Assembly (NCBI GenBank): GCA_949987565.1
Contig: OX465113.1
Coordinates: forward strand, 7,624,551 to 7,688,550
DNA length: 64,000 bases
Source of the DNA: Luidia sarsii
Taxonomy: Eukaryota; Echinodermata; Asteroidea; Paxillosida; Luidiidae
Direction of reading: 5' to 3'
Position numbers and translations under genes: made by a program. This document shows, in pieces, positions 12,501 to 27,500 of this stretch; within the stretch, counting starts at the first letter, position 1; every line of letters starts with the position of its first letter. A model generated the notes under the pieces. It made no database searches, was not told the origin of the DNA, and was given only the letters and a program-made list of their open reading frames with translations.

Positions 12501-15500
12501 GATCAAAATATGCTAACATTGTATTATATAAATTCTTCAAATTAAACAATAAATAAATATTTAAGTATAATATGCAATGTTGCAATATATAATAAATTAC
12601 TTGCAGAAAATATTCAGAACTCAAAATTAAAAAAATTGAATGCTATCCTTCTCATTTTACTACTCAAATCTTCATGTAAAGGACTAATGAGTATTTAAGT
12701 AAATGTGTAATTTAAAAAAAAAGCTATTAAATGTCCTATCATAATCATAGGCTGTGATGCCGACTCTAACCAGTTGGTTCAATTTAATGTATTACCTCTT
12801 CAAACTCCTCAGGTTTGTACATAGCAGGTACTTCACCGCTACTCAATATGTTGTTAATGTCCTCCAGGAATGATTCTTCAACAACTTGAGTATCATTGAA
12901 CAAGAAAACCGTGGGTTTGTTTTCTACCCCTGCCATGAAATACAACCGCTTCAAATCTGAAAAATCAATGAAAAGACTTTTTTCAGCCGATTGACAAAAG
13001 TAGAAAGGCAGACTGCAAGCTTTAATATTTTGTTCCATCAAACAAAGTTTATTTGATGTCGTAAACTAAGGTGAATCACATATATGCAACTGTTCCCTTT
13101 TAGGAAGTAAGCAGGATCAGCCAAATCTGCATTTCATGATGAACACATTTTTAATAATTAGCCACTTCACGCTGGGACCTTTTCCCGTGCCCATTAACAC
13201 CATACAGGTTTTTGCTTTAACATTGTGTCAATTTCAAAACTCACTAAAGAAATGGGAACAATATTATATGTGCAATAAATCAATAACAATATACTATGTG
13301 TGCAAGTGAGTCAAACCAGGCACAATGCGGACTTCAGTTTGGCTTTTGTAAAGGGATTATCCACCTGGAAAGGGCTCATCGTGTAGCCAACTGTTTGTGC
13401 ACAATAGGCCCGTTTCCATCACAATTTGAATCACGATTTTGAAACCACTTTTTTTGCGTGTGTGGACACAATAAACGCAATATTAATGGGATTCGAATCG
13501 TGATTCGGACTCCACTAAAGAGAGAGACTTTTTCAAATAATCGCGTTTATTTGCGAAGTGGTGTGTGTGGGAACGCTCTGCTCAAATTACATCGTTTTTT
13601 AATCCCACAAGGCACCGCTCACGTTCTGATTGACAGGAAGTGCTGTGCTTGTTTACATGTATCCCTGTGTGGACCACCCTCAAGGACACACCCACCATTT
13701 GACCACAACTGCTAACTACAATCGGCTTGCGATTTTTTGGCCTGTGTGCCCCCCCCCCCAATAAACAAAAATTAATCGCGATTATTTTTGTAGTGAGAAC
13801 GGCCCTAATGTGTCCATAAAGCACAAAAAATAGCCTCCACTCCAGGCGAATAAATCTTCAAGGAGGTCTGCCCAAACTGAGCATACAATTTGCGGCGAAG
13901 GCAGCGGATGGAGTGTCACTGTCTGTCCAAAGACCATTGGGCTGTGGGACATGCCAATGCACTACATGTAACTTCCATGACAGTGCACTATCCCTAAGGT
14001 CCCACAGTAGTCAAATTGTTGCTGTTAATCTGGCAATTTCATGTGGCAACTTGCATCAAAAAGGTGTTTGTCATGCTAGTTGCTACATATTGCTTTATAT
14101 TTGTGGTAGGTTTAAAAGAGTCTTTGTTTAAATTTCAGACAATAGTTGGGTCCGGATTTGGAGGGCCCTGCATATAGCAACACTAGTGGTGCTCCAAATT
14201 TGGAGGTCCTGGCACTAATTGGTTGGATAATATTTTCATGAACTTGTTTTTATCAAGACTTCATGTTTAAGGGCATAACTTCCTGAGTTTGATGCTATCT
14301 TACCATCCCTGAATTCCACCTTTCTGTAGATACGTGTAACTTCTATCTGGAAGGTGTTATATTCACAGATCGATGAAGCAAGACGTGTCAAGGACTGCCG
14401 ACCACTACCACCAATTCCAACAAGTAGCATGTTGCCACGAGGCTGACCAATCACTCGGATGATGCGTGACACTATTAAGTAAATCAGTGGAAATTGATTA
14501 AAATACTATTATCACCTTTTAATATCCCAAAACATGGCTGCCTAGCAGTAGATTTAGACTTACATCACAGTGTTCATGGTACAAATACACAATGTACCAG
14601 TATAGTCCATGCATGACAGTGACACAATTCACTGTGGTAAGATGCAGAAAACAAACAACAAGCAAATTCTTAATGTAAATCCAAATGCAATAAGCATTCA
14701 TACAGTGCCAAAAGACAAATGAACTGAGAATATATGAAAAGCTCAGCATCCCATACCATGCTCAATTGCATCTCTGAACAGTACCAGGTCCATAGCAATT
14801 ACACCAGGGGTGCTATTATAATCTTCCAATGCATCCTCCATGAATTTCTTCAGGGTTGTAAAGTCCTGTAAATCTTCGTAGATTGGTACCTCTGCCTGAG
14901 AGATGAAGTCCCCTGTCACAATTATTAATAAAAAACACCAACATTGGATACTTTTAGGCAGTGCTGATAACAATGCAATGCATAAATAGGGATCCAGGTT
15001 ATCTATGTTCAACTTGACAGACCTGAATGAACAGTTTTTGCTTCTTCCTTGAAGCACATAAATCAACCACAAATTCATGTGAGATTTTCTGTATTTGATT
15101 TGATGTCTAATGCTTCCTTATCAGTACAATAAAAAGGAGTACAAAGAAGCAGCATAATTCTACAAAGGCTTTTTCTGACATCAGAAAAATTGGACACCTT
15201 AGTAAAATGTTACATACACTGAATCATTTTACTTATTTTGTCTAAACATTCATTAGACAAATTTCAACTCACAATTTGGCAAGTTTTGTTACACACCATA
15301 GTGTGCATTTAATATAATTTAGTGTATGGCGTGTATTTTTTCTGAATCATGCAAAGAAGCCAAACAATCAAATACATGAGTACCAGTAACTGTTACAAGT
15401 TGTAGATGCACAAATAAATGGGGGAACAACACAACAAATACTTAGCAAATGTTTACACTTACCAAAAATTGGTGGCTGCTTGTTTGGGCAGATATTATGA

Positions 15501-18500
15501 AAAGTCTGCTCAAAGAGATTACCAAGCTTCTCACTTAGGACATTCACAAAGGCATCATTGTCTATCTCATTTACTAGACGGTCTGAAAACACCCTGTCAA
15601 AAGAACCATGGTCAAGACTCACCATTAGAACTTATACATGCAATCAAAATATTTGTTACTGACAAACATATTTCAGAAAATGTGTGCATTTCCCCATCCC
15701 CCCACCCCCCCCCCCCCCCCCGAAAAAAAAAAAAGGCAAAGAAAACTTTGACTGGATCGGGATTTGGATCAAGAATTTGAACTCGAGACCTCTGGTTTAG
15801 CGTACCAGCGCTCTTCCCATCTGAGCTATCCAGCCCTTAGATGGTGGCCTCCCAAATAGTCAACCAGTCTTTGCCAGGGTGGGGGCACCAGTCAGAGGCA
15901 ATTCATACATTAACTGCCGTATATCTCCAGGTATCACATCCGCACTTTCATTCAGATGCGAACAACTGTAAACCTGGCAACAGCAACTCAGGGATCACAC
16001 AAAGTGGATGCAGCTTTTTCAATTCAAGTCAAACAAATCAATGAAAACCTGACTGGGAACTTTTTAACTTTGTTTTTTGAAATGGCCAAGAAAACTTTAA
16101 ATGAACTTCAATGAACTGGGATTTAAATCTGAGAGTGGTTTTGTGTACCAGCACTCTTCCCATTCGAGCTATCAAGCCCTTAGATGGTGGCCTCACAAAT
16201 AGTCAACCCCAGCTGGGATGGGGGCACCAGTCAGAGGCAATTCTGCCATTAAGTGCTATATAATTTTCTCCAGGGATTACACCCTTACTTTAATTCAGAT
16301 GCAAACAACCAATTGCTGTAAACCTGGCTCATAAAAAAGTAGCTCATAAAAATAGCAAAATTACTTAAGCGCCTACATATTAAAAATAAGTTCAAAAAAG
16401 ATTAATTTTATTTTTTGGGCTTGAAAATGCTATTACTCATCTTAATCTTTAGGATAATGCTTTTAATTGCAGTTGAACATACCTGAAGCACTCGTGAATC
16501 CACAAACGAGTCATACTGCCCTTGGTATCATGGAAGTCTCTATGTGCTCTCAGCAACCCTTGAAATACTTTGGAAATATCTCTCAAATTGAACAAGTAGT
16601 GAATCTTGGCAGGTGTTGGTAGGAATCTTTGCACAACAGCTTGGTAGATTTCCAATGTAGCTTGTGTCATGATATCTCCAATTGGCTTCACATCTTCCTC
16701 AAAGTCTTGAAGTTTCTGGTTGATCATTGTCCCAAAAATGCGCTTGATTTGGGAATCCTATTTAGAAACAAAAATGGAAATAGGGAAAATAAAAACCCAC
16801 AAGTAATGTGGAAAGGAGATCCAATAACAATGTTTTTTCTGGAATAGAAAATAAATCAAATCCTATTGAATATGTATGGAGTGTGAGGTGCCTGGTAGAA
16901 AGGCGTCTTGTCATTTACTGTGTATTCTTAAGCATTGCTACAATTACATTGTGATGGAAATCAGGCGTACAAAATGTGATGTGACAAAAATACACACCCA
17001 TATGAATGGATACTTTCAAGCATAAGGATTGTATTTCAGCCTTCTCAGACTGTATAAAATGGGAAGACTAGAAAGAAAATGATTGGGGGAAGGAAGTAAA
17101 TTATGATGCTAGATATCATGAAAAGGAGTGAGGCTTATGAAAGGATGGAAGAAAGAGCTTAAGATAGACAATGATGGAGTGATTACCAGCAGACAAAAGC
17201 TGCTAAACAGCAGTGCACTACAGAAAGAGGTCGTTCAGACACCGTACTAAAAGTGGTCTATTTTCGGTTTAAACTGAAAAGGGTCTATCTAGTTGTGTCT
17301 GAACGGTCTACGTAGACCGTTTGGGTACTACAAATGGTCTATCTCAGACCGCCGAGGAGGGGTGGACTAAGACTACGTAGACCGGTCTACGTAGACCGGT
17401 CTACAAACCTTAACGTGTCTGAACGGTCTATCTCAAAACCACATCCGGTTTAGGCAGATGAGCGGGCGCATTACATCACCGGTGAGTCATGACACTGCCC
17501 AAACCGCGCGAAACACAAGGACGCGATGTGCATTCCACTGATTTCACGTGCACTCTTGCTAGCCTGACCTTGCTTTGTATTTTTGTGATCGAGCTTTCAC
17601 CGTGCCGACCACCACGGGTAATTTCCTTCCACCACTCCTGGTGAAAAACAATGCTTCCGACCGGCACTGTGTTCACCCCATTATTATCCCAATCTATATC
17701 ATGGTTTCGGTAGTAAAATAAATTGTACTTTTTTGTAGCGTAACCATCTCGCTAATAGTTAAGGAAGTTCCGATCAGGCTTTAGTAGCGCAGCGTGATCG
17801 TAGTCGTAACTCGTATGCAGCCATGCGGTCGCTGTACACGTGCACTGTGCAGTATACAGTGTGTGCAAAGACGTGTTGTGTCATGTCACATGTGCTGCAC
17901 GTAGGCTGGTTTCGGCCCTACTGCTCCTGTAGTGTCATTATGTGTTTACCTAGAGGTGGAAACCACACCTAGACTTGCCAACCTCGCTAACGTCGCGAAG
18001 GGAAATCGGTCATAACTAAAAATAAAAGTAATACGCTACTTTCAGTACATGTACCAGTATACGTACAACATGTACGTCCTTACATGTACACGGGCACGTT
18101 GCAGCCAGCCGGTCACGGTGTTTCGAGACTTGCGGTTTTGTCCCTTGTTTATAAAATCGCAAAGCACGTGCTTCGTGTCAGTTAAGGAAAGTTCGGTTTC
18201 AGGGTCAAGCAACGTGTGTGACCCCTTAGTACCAGAGATAGACCGTTTTCAGTTGAACTCAGTGAGTATGAACGCAAGGGGTTTGCAATGAGATATTTAC
18301 CTCCCGCTGTGACAGCAAATGATAGACCTTTTTCGGTCTCCGTAGTACGGTGTCTGAACATAGCCAAAGAGTATATAGTTTACTTACACTTGGGAAAGTC
18401 ATGTTGATCAGGTTAAATCTACTTTGCAAACGAGGAGAGATAACCATCCTACCACCTCCAGGTGGACCCATTGCTGCCAATAATTGCATATCCTGCCAAA

Positions 18501-21500
18501 CAATCATCAATGTTTATTTAAACTAGATAAGTAAGTCACACAGTTGAGTCAGAAAAGTTGAGTTTTGTGAATACTGTCAGCAATGAATCACTAATGGTAC
18601 ATGTATGTGTGCAACAATTGTATGCTAACAGTCAGGCACAGTTTGCTTGAAAACCTTGATTGATGAAAGTTATGACATATTGTTAAAGATTGGTTAAAGA
18701 CATAACTCATAATTAAAACTAATTTCAGAATACAATTACCAAATATATGGTTAATATACACAACAGCGTTACCATTATATACCGGTAAGTCAAACTAAGG
18801 CAAAGATTGGCTGACTATTTGGGTAGGATAGCTCAGACGGTAAGAGCACTGGTATGTAACACCAGAGATCCGGGGTGCAAGTCCTGGTCAAATAAAAAAA
18901 AATGCACCTACATGTATTTTTAAAAATGTATCAAAAGTTCCAAGTCAGTTTTTGTTTCAAAACTGGGACTTGATCCCTGGACATATACGCCAGTTAATGG
19001 TTGAATGCTTCTGACTGGTGCCCCCATCCCGGCAAGGACTAGTTGACTATTTGGGAAAGTCGCCATATAAGGGCTGGATAGCTCAGATAATAAAAGTGCT
19101 CGTACACAAAACCAGAGGTCTTGGGTTCAAGACCTGGTCCAGTCAAAGTTTTCTTTGCCATTTTTCCAAAATGGCTAAAATTAATTTTACTGATGGACAT
19201 TTGATCCAAACATAGACAAACACTGTTGTACTGTGTCACATTTTCTGGAAAATCTGTAACAAAAATTAACTCAGACCAATGTAAATAGGTATTTCTGCAT
19301 ACCGGTACTTATTCTACCTCTCGTGATACTTGATTCTTTACTTATTCAATTTAATACTTACCTTGATATATTTGGCTGTTTGTTTGAGGCGATCATACCA
19401 GAAGCTGTAATCAATCCACAGTTTCATAAGCTCCAATGGGGGCTGAGAGCCAAATGTGTCTTTAGCAGGCATGTTGAAGTCATCCATTAGAGTCAACAGT
19501 TTCTTTCCACCAATGGGAACATAGACACCTTGATAGAGAACATGTTAGAAATAAATAAATATGATTTGTACGATTATATTTCTTTATAGCTAGAAAAAAA
19601 TCATGCAGAATGTTGGTTTGGTTTAACAACTAGATTCAATTGAATATAAATTATGGAATATTCTCAACTTAGAAAACAAAAATCACATCAATAGTGCCAT
19701 AAAAAGGCCATACAAAAAGCTAAACCCAATCCAGATCCAGGACCACATACTAATCCAAAACAAAACCATGACATCAAGTCAGTGACATCAGCAACATTAT
19801 ATTTTCATTATAGAAAAGATTAATCTCGATTAATCACTTTTATGTGACACGAGTCAGTCTGGCTGAATTAACCTGCCTGAATTTAATGGAGACAATAGCG
19901 CAAGCTCCTAGTCGAGAAAAAGCACTAGTGAGTACATAACTAACTTTGTGAAACTTGCTTAGGCCTTTTGTTAGGGTTCAGTAGTCCACTGCCTTTGGGG
20001 CGGCAGACGGCCAGATATTTAAGGAAGAAAACGTCCTTGTGTTCACTCGCCATCTTGGCTACACTCAGAGGCACACCAACAATTCAAGCAGTTTTGCTTC
20101 ACCTCCTCCCTCCGATCCCCACCTGCCGGTCTGCCGCCTACCTCATGGGACTTTGGGTTCTGATCTATAGAGTTGTATACTTGGTTGCCAAGGAACTTGG
20201 AGCCGGATTGGGAATTTCTTCGTGTTATTTTTCCCTTAAGTTATAGGGTTTTTGCGGGTTTTTCGCCCATCCCGTGATCAGCAACCCATGCTTTGCATAC
20301 ATTATTGTTATGCTTTATTGGTATGTGATTAATTGGACTTTGGGATGTGATTAATTGGAATTGGGTTTTTGTTTTTGAGTATGGCGGATTTGCCCTCTCA
20401 AAAAGTACAGCATTATCATAATCTGTTATTCTAAAGAATAAACTGTCACAAAGAAGGTTTTTAATTACTTTATGAATGGAATAAACATTTTGTTTAAAGC
20501 AACCTTATTCAGTGGAAATTAATATTCAAACCTTAAGTATTCAGTCGATCAGAAGTCTCATTGACAATTTTGGCTGACCAACTGAATTAAAAAATAATTT
20601 GTATAATTGTAAGATTTATTTATTTATTAAATATTGAATTTATTAAAATGTGGACTCCTTAACCCAAAACAAACAATTGGCCTCAAGATCTGTCTCTTGG
20701 TTTTTGGAAGACCGTAAATCACATAAAAGATCATTCTTGGTGAAGAGCAATGTAGCAACACAGCACTATGTTTGGCTACAACTATGCACCAAGTACAATC
20801 TCCTCCCAGTAATATTAATTTGGGAAGTATTATTAAATTGTAACTTTCTAAGTAAGTAATGGAAGCCAAACCTTTAGTTCTCTTTTCTACCCGACTCTCA
20901 ATGATCTCTTGAACATTGTTTGATGATGTTTGTGCAGACATGTTGATTGTTAAGACACTATATTTTGATGAATCAAGCTTGCTGCAAACACTCTGGCCTA
21001 CAGAGGTTTTGCCAGTGCCTACTGGACCCACAAGTAGAACTGGTTGCACAGAGTCAATCAGAGCACCAACAAGGAAGTTGTAACGCACTGTGTCTACAGT
21101 TGGTACCATTATTTTGTAGAATGGTGCGCTAAAATTGACATCAAAATAGGGAGAAAAAATATCAAGTTGAGGTTAGAATGCTGCATTAGTCTTAATCAAT
21201 ATTTATGGCTATTTTGTTATGAATAACATTTGGACATGTGACATATACCTTTCACTGAAATTAAGAAATGTAACATTGCATGATGCCATGAAGCTTTTTG
21301 ATGACTACATACTTGCTAGGATATCTCCATCCACTTCTCAATTTGTCTTCCCAATGAGCCCAGTTCTTGTTCTTGGGGTCAACATAGTATTCATACACTG
21401 TGTCTTTGTTAGGGAAAGTGCCTTCAATCTCTCGAATGTAGTTATCAAGTTTTTTCCTTCCATCTTCATCCACAGCTGAGCAGACAGACCAGATGAGACA

Positions 21501-24500
21501 GAAGAGGAACCAGAGTTCTATCATACGCTCGTAATTCTCCTTGTCAGAAGGGTTCACCTAAACAAAAAGAAACATGTCCAATTCAATTACTATCATTCGA
21601 TGGAAATTTTAGGTGATATATCAACTGTATTTGATTTAGAGTGTGTTTGACTGAGCCAGTAACTCAAGCTCTTCACAAAGGCATGGTATTTTTATGGACA
21701 TGGTATTACACCCAAACATTGTACATGTACATTGTGAACCCCCACGCAAATGTTCAAATAAATTACAAATACACGTATTACATGATGGCTTCCTAAACCA
21801 TCTAAAGACATAAAATATACTTCAAATACAGTATATCGTCCCATATTGTCATCATCCCATATTAATTATAGGAAACATGCCTGAATTCTACCGGAATGTC
21901 ATAGCCTACATTTTGCTGAACTGTCAATTAAATCGCAGCAGCTTTCTGTTTAGTCATATCATATGTTTTCATCAAATTACATTAATCCTAATGAATATGA
22001 TTGTATGGACCAATTTACCGGTAGCAAAACATTCCTCAACTTCCACTTTTGGGTCAAGGATGGCTGCTAGTGGTACATCAATGGCAGTGTAAAAGTAGAG
22101 TTACTTTTTGTACCAGGATAAGATTCATTTTAATCATATCAATTCCTTCTAATAGCAAAAACACTCCTTCGAAAACTGCTGTGCCTGTACCCTTATCTCT
22201 TAATCTTTGGGATTACCGGTAACTATTGTGTAAACACAAGTCACACAGGCCACATGTGTGTACAATGCGGTAGTACAGCATGTTGGGTACTGGTTGACCA
22301 TGGATATAAGAATTGTTTCCATTGGCTGGAAAATCTTTGTCTACATTTGGACGGTGGTTAACATTGGCCAATCACAATGAAACTTATATTGATAGTAAGC
22401 TTAGGAATCACAGCGTCTCCTGTGCGATTAACAAAGTCAAAGGAGGGCGCTAGCAAAAATTATGGCGAGTTGAAAACGGGCAGTACAGCAGAAACTAGCG
22501 GAAGTACCGATTCTACACACAAATTTAAAAAAAAACTAGAGAGAGTTGTGACGTTTATCCCGAAATTGACGGTCCTTAATTGTTGTTTTTTCAAATAAAA
22601 TTCACATGAATCAAAAGTATATTATATATTCTTCATGATACTCGATTAACAACAAAGACTTTTACCGCGTTCTTTAGTTATGACATTAATATGAAAATAG
22701 CCGGCTGATTCCAGTGTACCGTTCCTATGGGGGATGTTCTAGTGGTTGTGTGGTGCATTGAAAAGGAGCGAAAAGGAATTCATATGTAGTACATCAGATA
22801 CAGGTTCATGCATTAGATAAGTCCGTGCATTAGATAGGTCAGTGCATTAGATAGGTCCTTGCATTAGATACATGTAGGTCCATGCATTAGATAGGTCCAT
22901 GCATTAGATAGGTCCGTGCATTAGATAGGTCCGTGCATTAGATAGGTCCATGCATTAGATAGGTCCATGCATTAGATAGGTCCATGCATTAGATAGGTCC
23001 ATGCATTAGATAGGTCCATGCATTAGATAGGTCCATGCATTAGATAGGTCCATGCATTAGATAGGTCCATGCATTAGATAGGTCCATGCATTTGATACTG
23101 TAGGTCCATGCATTAGATAGGTCCATGCATTAGATAGATCTATGCATTAGATAGGTCCATGCATTAGGTAGGTTCGTGCATTAGATAGGTCCATGCATTT
23201 GATACTGTAGGTCCATGTATTAGATAGGTCCATGCATTAGGTAGGTTCGTGCATTAGATAGGTCCATGCATTAGATAGGTCCATGCATTAGATAGGTCCA
23301 TGCATTAGATAGGCTAGTGCATTAGATAGGTCCATGCATTAGATAGGTCCATGCATTAGATAGGTCCGTGCATTAGGTAGGTTCGTGCATTAGATAGGTC
23401 CATGCATTAGATAGGTCCATGCATTAGATAGGTTAGTGCATTAGATAGGTCCATGGGGTATTAGACAGGGCTGTCCCCTGTCACCACTCCTGTATGCGAT
23501 CTGTGCCGAAGGTTTGGCCTCCTTAATTCGATCCAGTAGCAGCCTCAGTGGGATTAGCATACCGGGAGGTGATCAAAGCATTCGCCTCATTCAACATGCT
23601 GATGATACAAATCTTTTCGTCAATAAGGAGCCGGATTTTAGTGTAATTCACGAAATCCTCTCTGTATTTTGTAAGGGAACCGGATCTAAGCTAAACACCC
23701 AGAAAACCAAAGGACTTTGGCTGGGCAAATGGCGTAATATATATAGAGATGACGCCCTTTGCGATTTTCTTTGGTTGCGAAAGATGACAATTCTTGGTGT
23801 GGTCATGGGCAGTGAGGTTACCCCAGAAGATAATTGGGGACCCAGAGTAAACAAAGTAAAGTGTGTTTTACAAAAATGGTCAAAGCGGAATCTAACTTAT
23901 TATGGCAAAACTGTTATCGTCAAAACTTGCGTAGGTGCCGGATTGGCTTATCTTGGATCAGTTGTGGCTTGCCCATCGGAATTCGAGAAAAAGATTAGTA
24001 ATGTGATTTGGAAGTTCTTTTGGAACGATAAAATTGAGAAAATCAAGAGGGAGACTATCATTAACACTAAAAGCAAGGGCGGCACGGGTCTTTTACATGT
24101 TAAAGCGAAGCTAATGAGTCTTAAACTGCAATGGTTAGTTCAATATAGTTCGAGTAATGGACGGTGGAAAAACAGTTTTGATTATTGGATTAATAAAGCT
24201 AGTGCTAATAATCTGGGTTGGAGTATATTTGCGAACCCTCAAACGATCCTCACAACTACTAGTTTTTATGTCGAAATTATCCAAGCCTTTCATGCATCCG
24301 GAGGCAAGGTCATTAGCAGCCCGTCACGGTCTTGTCTTTTTGAAACCGGGAATCTTCCTTTGTTTAGCAATTAACTTATCAGCTCTGATGGGTCGACATT
24401 CGCTAGTAATGTTCTGAAAAATGCAGGGATCCGCCACATCAAGGATATTACTCGTAATGGTCGCTTGCTTTCCTTTCGTATAATCGCTCGAAAATGTAGA

Positions 24501-27500
24501 ATAATGAACATAACAGCCGGTAGAATTATGGCAAAGGCTATACGCACTATCAATCCCGACCTAGTTGAAGAAAGAAGATTCGGGCATCCCAACCACATCT
24601 GTAACAATCTCGTTATTAGGGATTTTATTGACGCTGATAGCCTTATTCCTCTGCGCGATACTAATACAAAGTCGAACTATCGAAATTTTATAGCTCGGCA
24701 AGCCAAAGAGCCCAGATCACAGTCAGTTTGGTTGAAGTTTTTTAACGTAGATAAGTTAAAGTGGCCAACAATATGGCAAAATTGCTACAGTAATGACCTG
24801 CTTGATCCTGAGGATAAGCATTTTATATTCAGATTGAAGCACCGTTTCCTTTAAACTAAGGATTTCTTGTACAAAATTTGTAGAATTAATGATACTCTTT
24901 GCCCATTGTGTAAACTGGCTAATGAATCTCACGAGCACCTCTTTGTAAGTTGTACTTATACAAGGGCAGCATGGATTTTCCTAGAATATATCCTGAGACG
25001 TTACACGGGGGACCAATTTTTCTATCTTAACGATTGCAACAGAATATTGGGTTACAACTTAGGATTGGTGCCAAAGTGGTTTTGATCATTATAAATGCAC
25101 TCAAGATGTCTTAATTGCTCAGTTTAAGCAACGCTTCGAATATTCTTAATGTCTGAAAAATCAAGACTGAGTGATGATAATTTTAATAAATGGTATGCGA
25201 AGAATAATGTACTTTGTTCGGTGGAGTCAAGTGGCCTTTTAGTTTTTGTATTAATCTCTTGATGTTTTTATTTCTTAAATTTCAGTAAATTGTTTTTGTT
25301 GATATACTTTTAAAACAATGGAATCTTTGTGAAGAGTGAGAAAATAATGAAATAAACAGAGTCTTGAACTCCACTGCGAAAAAAGAAGAAGATAGGTCAG
25401 TGCTTTAGATAGGTCCGTACGTGCATTAGATACATGTAGGTCAGTGCTTAAGATAGGTCCGTACGTGCATTAGATACATGTAGGTCAGTGCTTTAGATAG
25501 GTCCGTACGTGCATTAGATACATGTAGGTCAGTGCTTTAGATAGGTCCGTACGTGCACTAGATACATGTAGGTCAGTGCTTTAGATAGGTCCGTACGTGC
25601 ATTAGATACATGTAGGTCAGTGCTTTAGATAGGTCCGTACGTGCATTAGATACATGTAGGTTAGTGCTTTAGATAGGTCTGTACGTGCATTAGATACATG
25701 TAGGTCAGTGCTTTAGATAGGTCCGTACGTGCATTAGATACATGTACATGTAGGTCAGTGCTTTAGATAGGTCCGTACGTGCATTAGATACATGTAGGTC
25801 AGTGCTTTAGATAGGTCCGTACGTGCATTAGATACTGTACATGTAGGTTAGTGCTTTAGATAGGTCCGTACGTGCATTAGATACATGTAGGTTAGTGCTT
25901 TAGATAGGTCTGTACGTGCATTAGATACATGTAGGTCAGTGCTTTAGATAGGTCCGTACGTGCATTAGATACATGTAGGTCAGTGCTTTAGATAGGTCCG
26001 TACGTGCATTAGATAGTTAAAAAAAAAAATTGATATACTTTTAAAACAATGAAGTCTTTGTGAAAATAATGAAATAAACTGAGTCCTGAACTCCACTGCG
26101 AAAGAAAAAAGATTTTATCTTCCTCTATGATTGAATAACATTTTTTTCCTAATGTTTAGTCTCCCTTCTACATCACAAGCATGATTATTTTTTCAAAACC
26201 AGACAAAAAAGTGTATGGTTCAGTAGAAATAAATACCTAGTCATCTGAATTTAGAAAAAGGTAGTGCTTGGTTGGCAAGATACGGTAGTTAAAGGTGTAC
26301 AATCCATTTTGTTTTGCATCCTACATATGCTTTGCATTAAAAGGCCCAACTAATGCAAAAACTGTCAATAAAAGGCTGACAAATGAGAAGATGCTTAGCT
26401 TATTAACACGAGAATTTTAAGATTTAAAAAAGTGTCCATTGAAAGGGTTCCTTACTCCATTTTCCTCAGTTGCCAGTGCACTGAATAGTTTACACAGTGA
26501 TACAACACCATTCAGCTCTGCAATTGGAACAAGTTCATTGCAGTTCTGTTGCTTGAAATCTTGTATCTTGATGAGGTACTTGTCAAACAGTCTTTGGAGC
26601 ACTTCTTGGCAATGCTGTTGGAAAGAGGTAGAGACAATTATTAACAAAATGAAGTGAATATGTTGTCTATTTAATAAGAAAATCCACCTTTGACAACTGT
26701 ATGCATGTTTATAGGAAAATTGATTTTAAGGATATCATGATTCATGATAAGTTGTTACACTGTGCTTGATAACTTCATTAGATATCACCATGTTACAGGT
26801 AATTTTCACAAATCCAAGGATTTGTGAAAATTATGTCTTCTATTTAAGTTTTTTTTTTTTCCAATTCAATAAATAAGACTAAGATTTAAGTTTTTTTGTT
26901 ACCTCCCTCTCCCACATTTTGCTTTTTATCATAAGTTTGCAATGGTATTCATACAAATTTTTGACAAAGATTATGAAAAATACCTAATATAAAGTTCAGG
27001 TAAATAATTCTTGAGGATTACATTTTCAAAACAGTCCGCAATCTACCCAAAAAAAAAATATGCATAGTTTTTGCCATTGTAATTAATTATAAGTTTTCTT
27101 AATGTATACCTTATCAGGCAATTTGCTTAGCCATGATGTGACATAAGGTTGCCATCCAGTATCAGCATAGTCCATATATACCATACCACAACGACTCACT
27201 GTGGCAGGGGAAGCCACAGCTAAATTCTCTGTCTCAAACAGTAAAGTCACCTAAATGAGAAATGACAGCAACTATGAGATGTACATGTATGTGCTAGGAA
27301 AATGCCTTCATAAATACAGATGGTCACAGAAATGATTTCTAGTACATGTAATCTATTATCAATTTCAGCAAAGTACACTGATTAAACTGAGCTAATAACA
27401 CTGCGTTTACACTTGATCCCGCGAGGAGGATCAGATCCTGCGGTCACGAAGGATCTGATCCAGTGCCGCGTTTACACTGGATCCTGATCCCGCGTTGATC

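Larger units (their letters stand above)
23457..25390 (+). mobile_element. 5'-truncated non-LTR retrotransposon (LINE), decayed
   Basis: Starts inside the reverse transcriptase at [20 protein letters not shown] (motif B), followed by QHADDTNLF (the FADD catalytic motif). The frame stays open to 24374, then is broken by a frameshift, with a further in-frame stop near 24852. After it, [18 protein letters not shown] is the Cys-His knuckle found near the C-terminus of many L1/Tx1-type elements. Endonuclease and RT fingers are missing. The tail ends GAACTCCACTGCG plus an A-rich run. Plus strand, antisense to DNAH2. Confidence 0.88.

Noticed and set aside
23514..24374. 286-residue open frame as a possible intact gene
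   Set aside because: It starts inside RT motif B to C of a truncated LINE and is followed by frameshift and stop; a retrotransposon relic.
22800..26016. Direct repeats resembling a CRISPR array
   Set aside because: Units are contiguous without unique spacers and lie in an animal intron; they are minisatellites.
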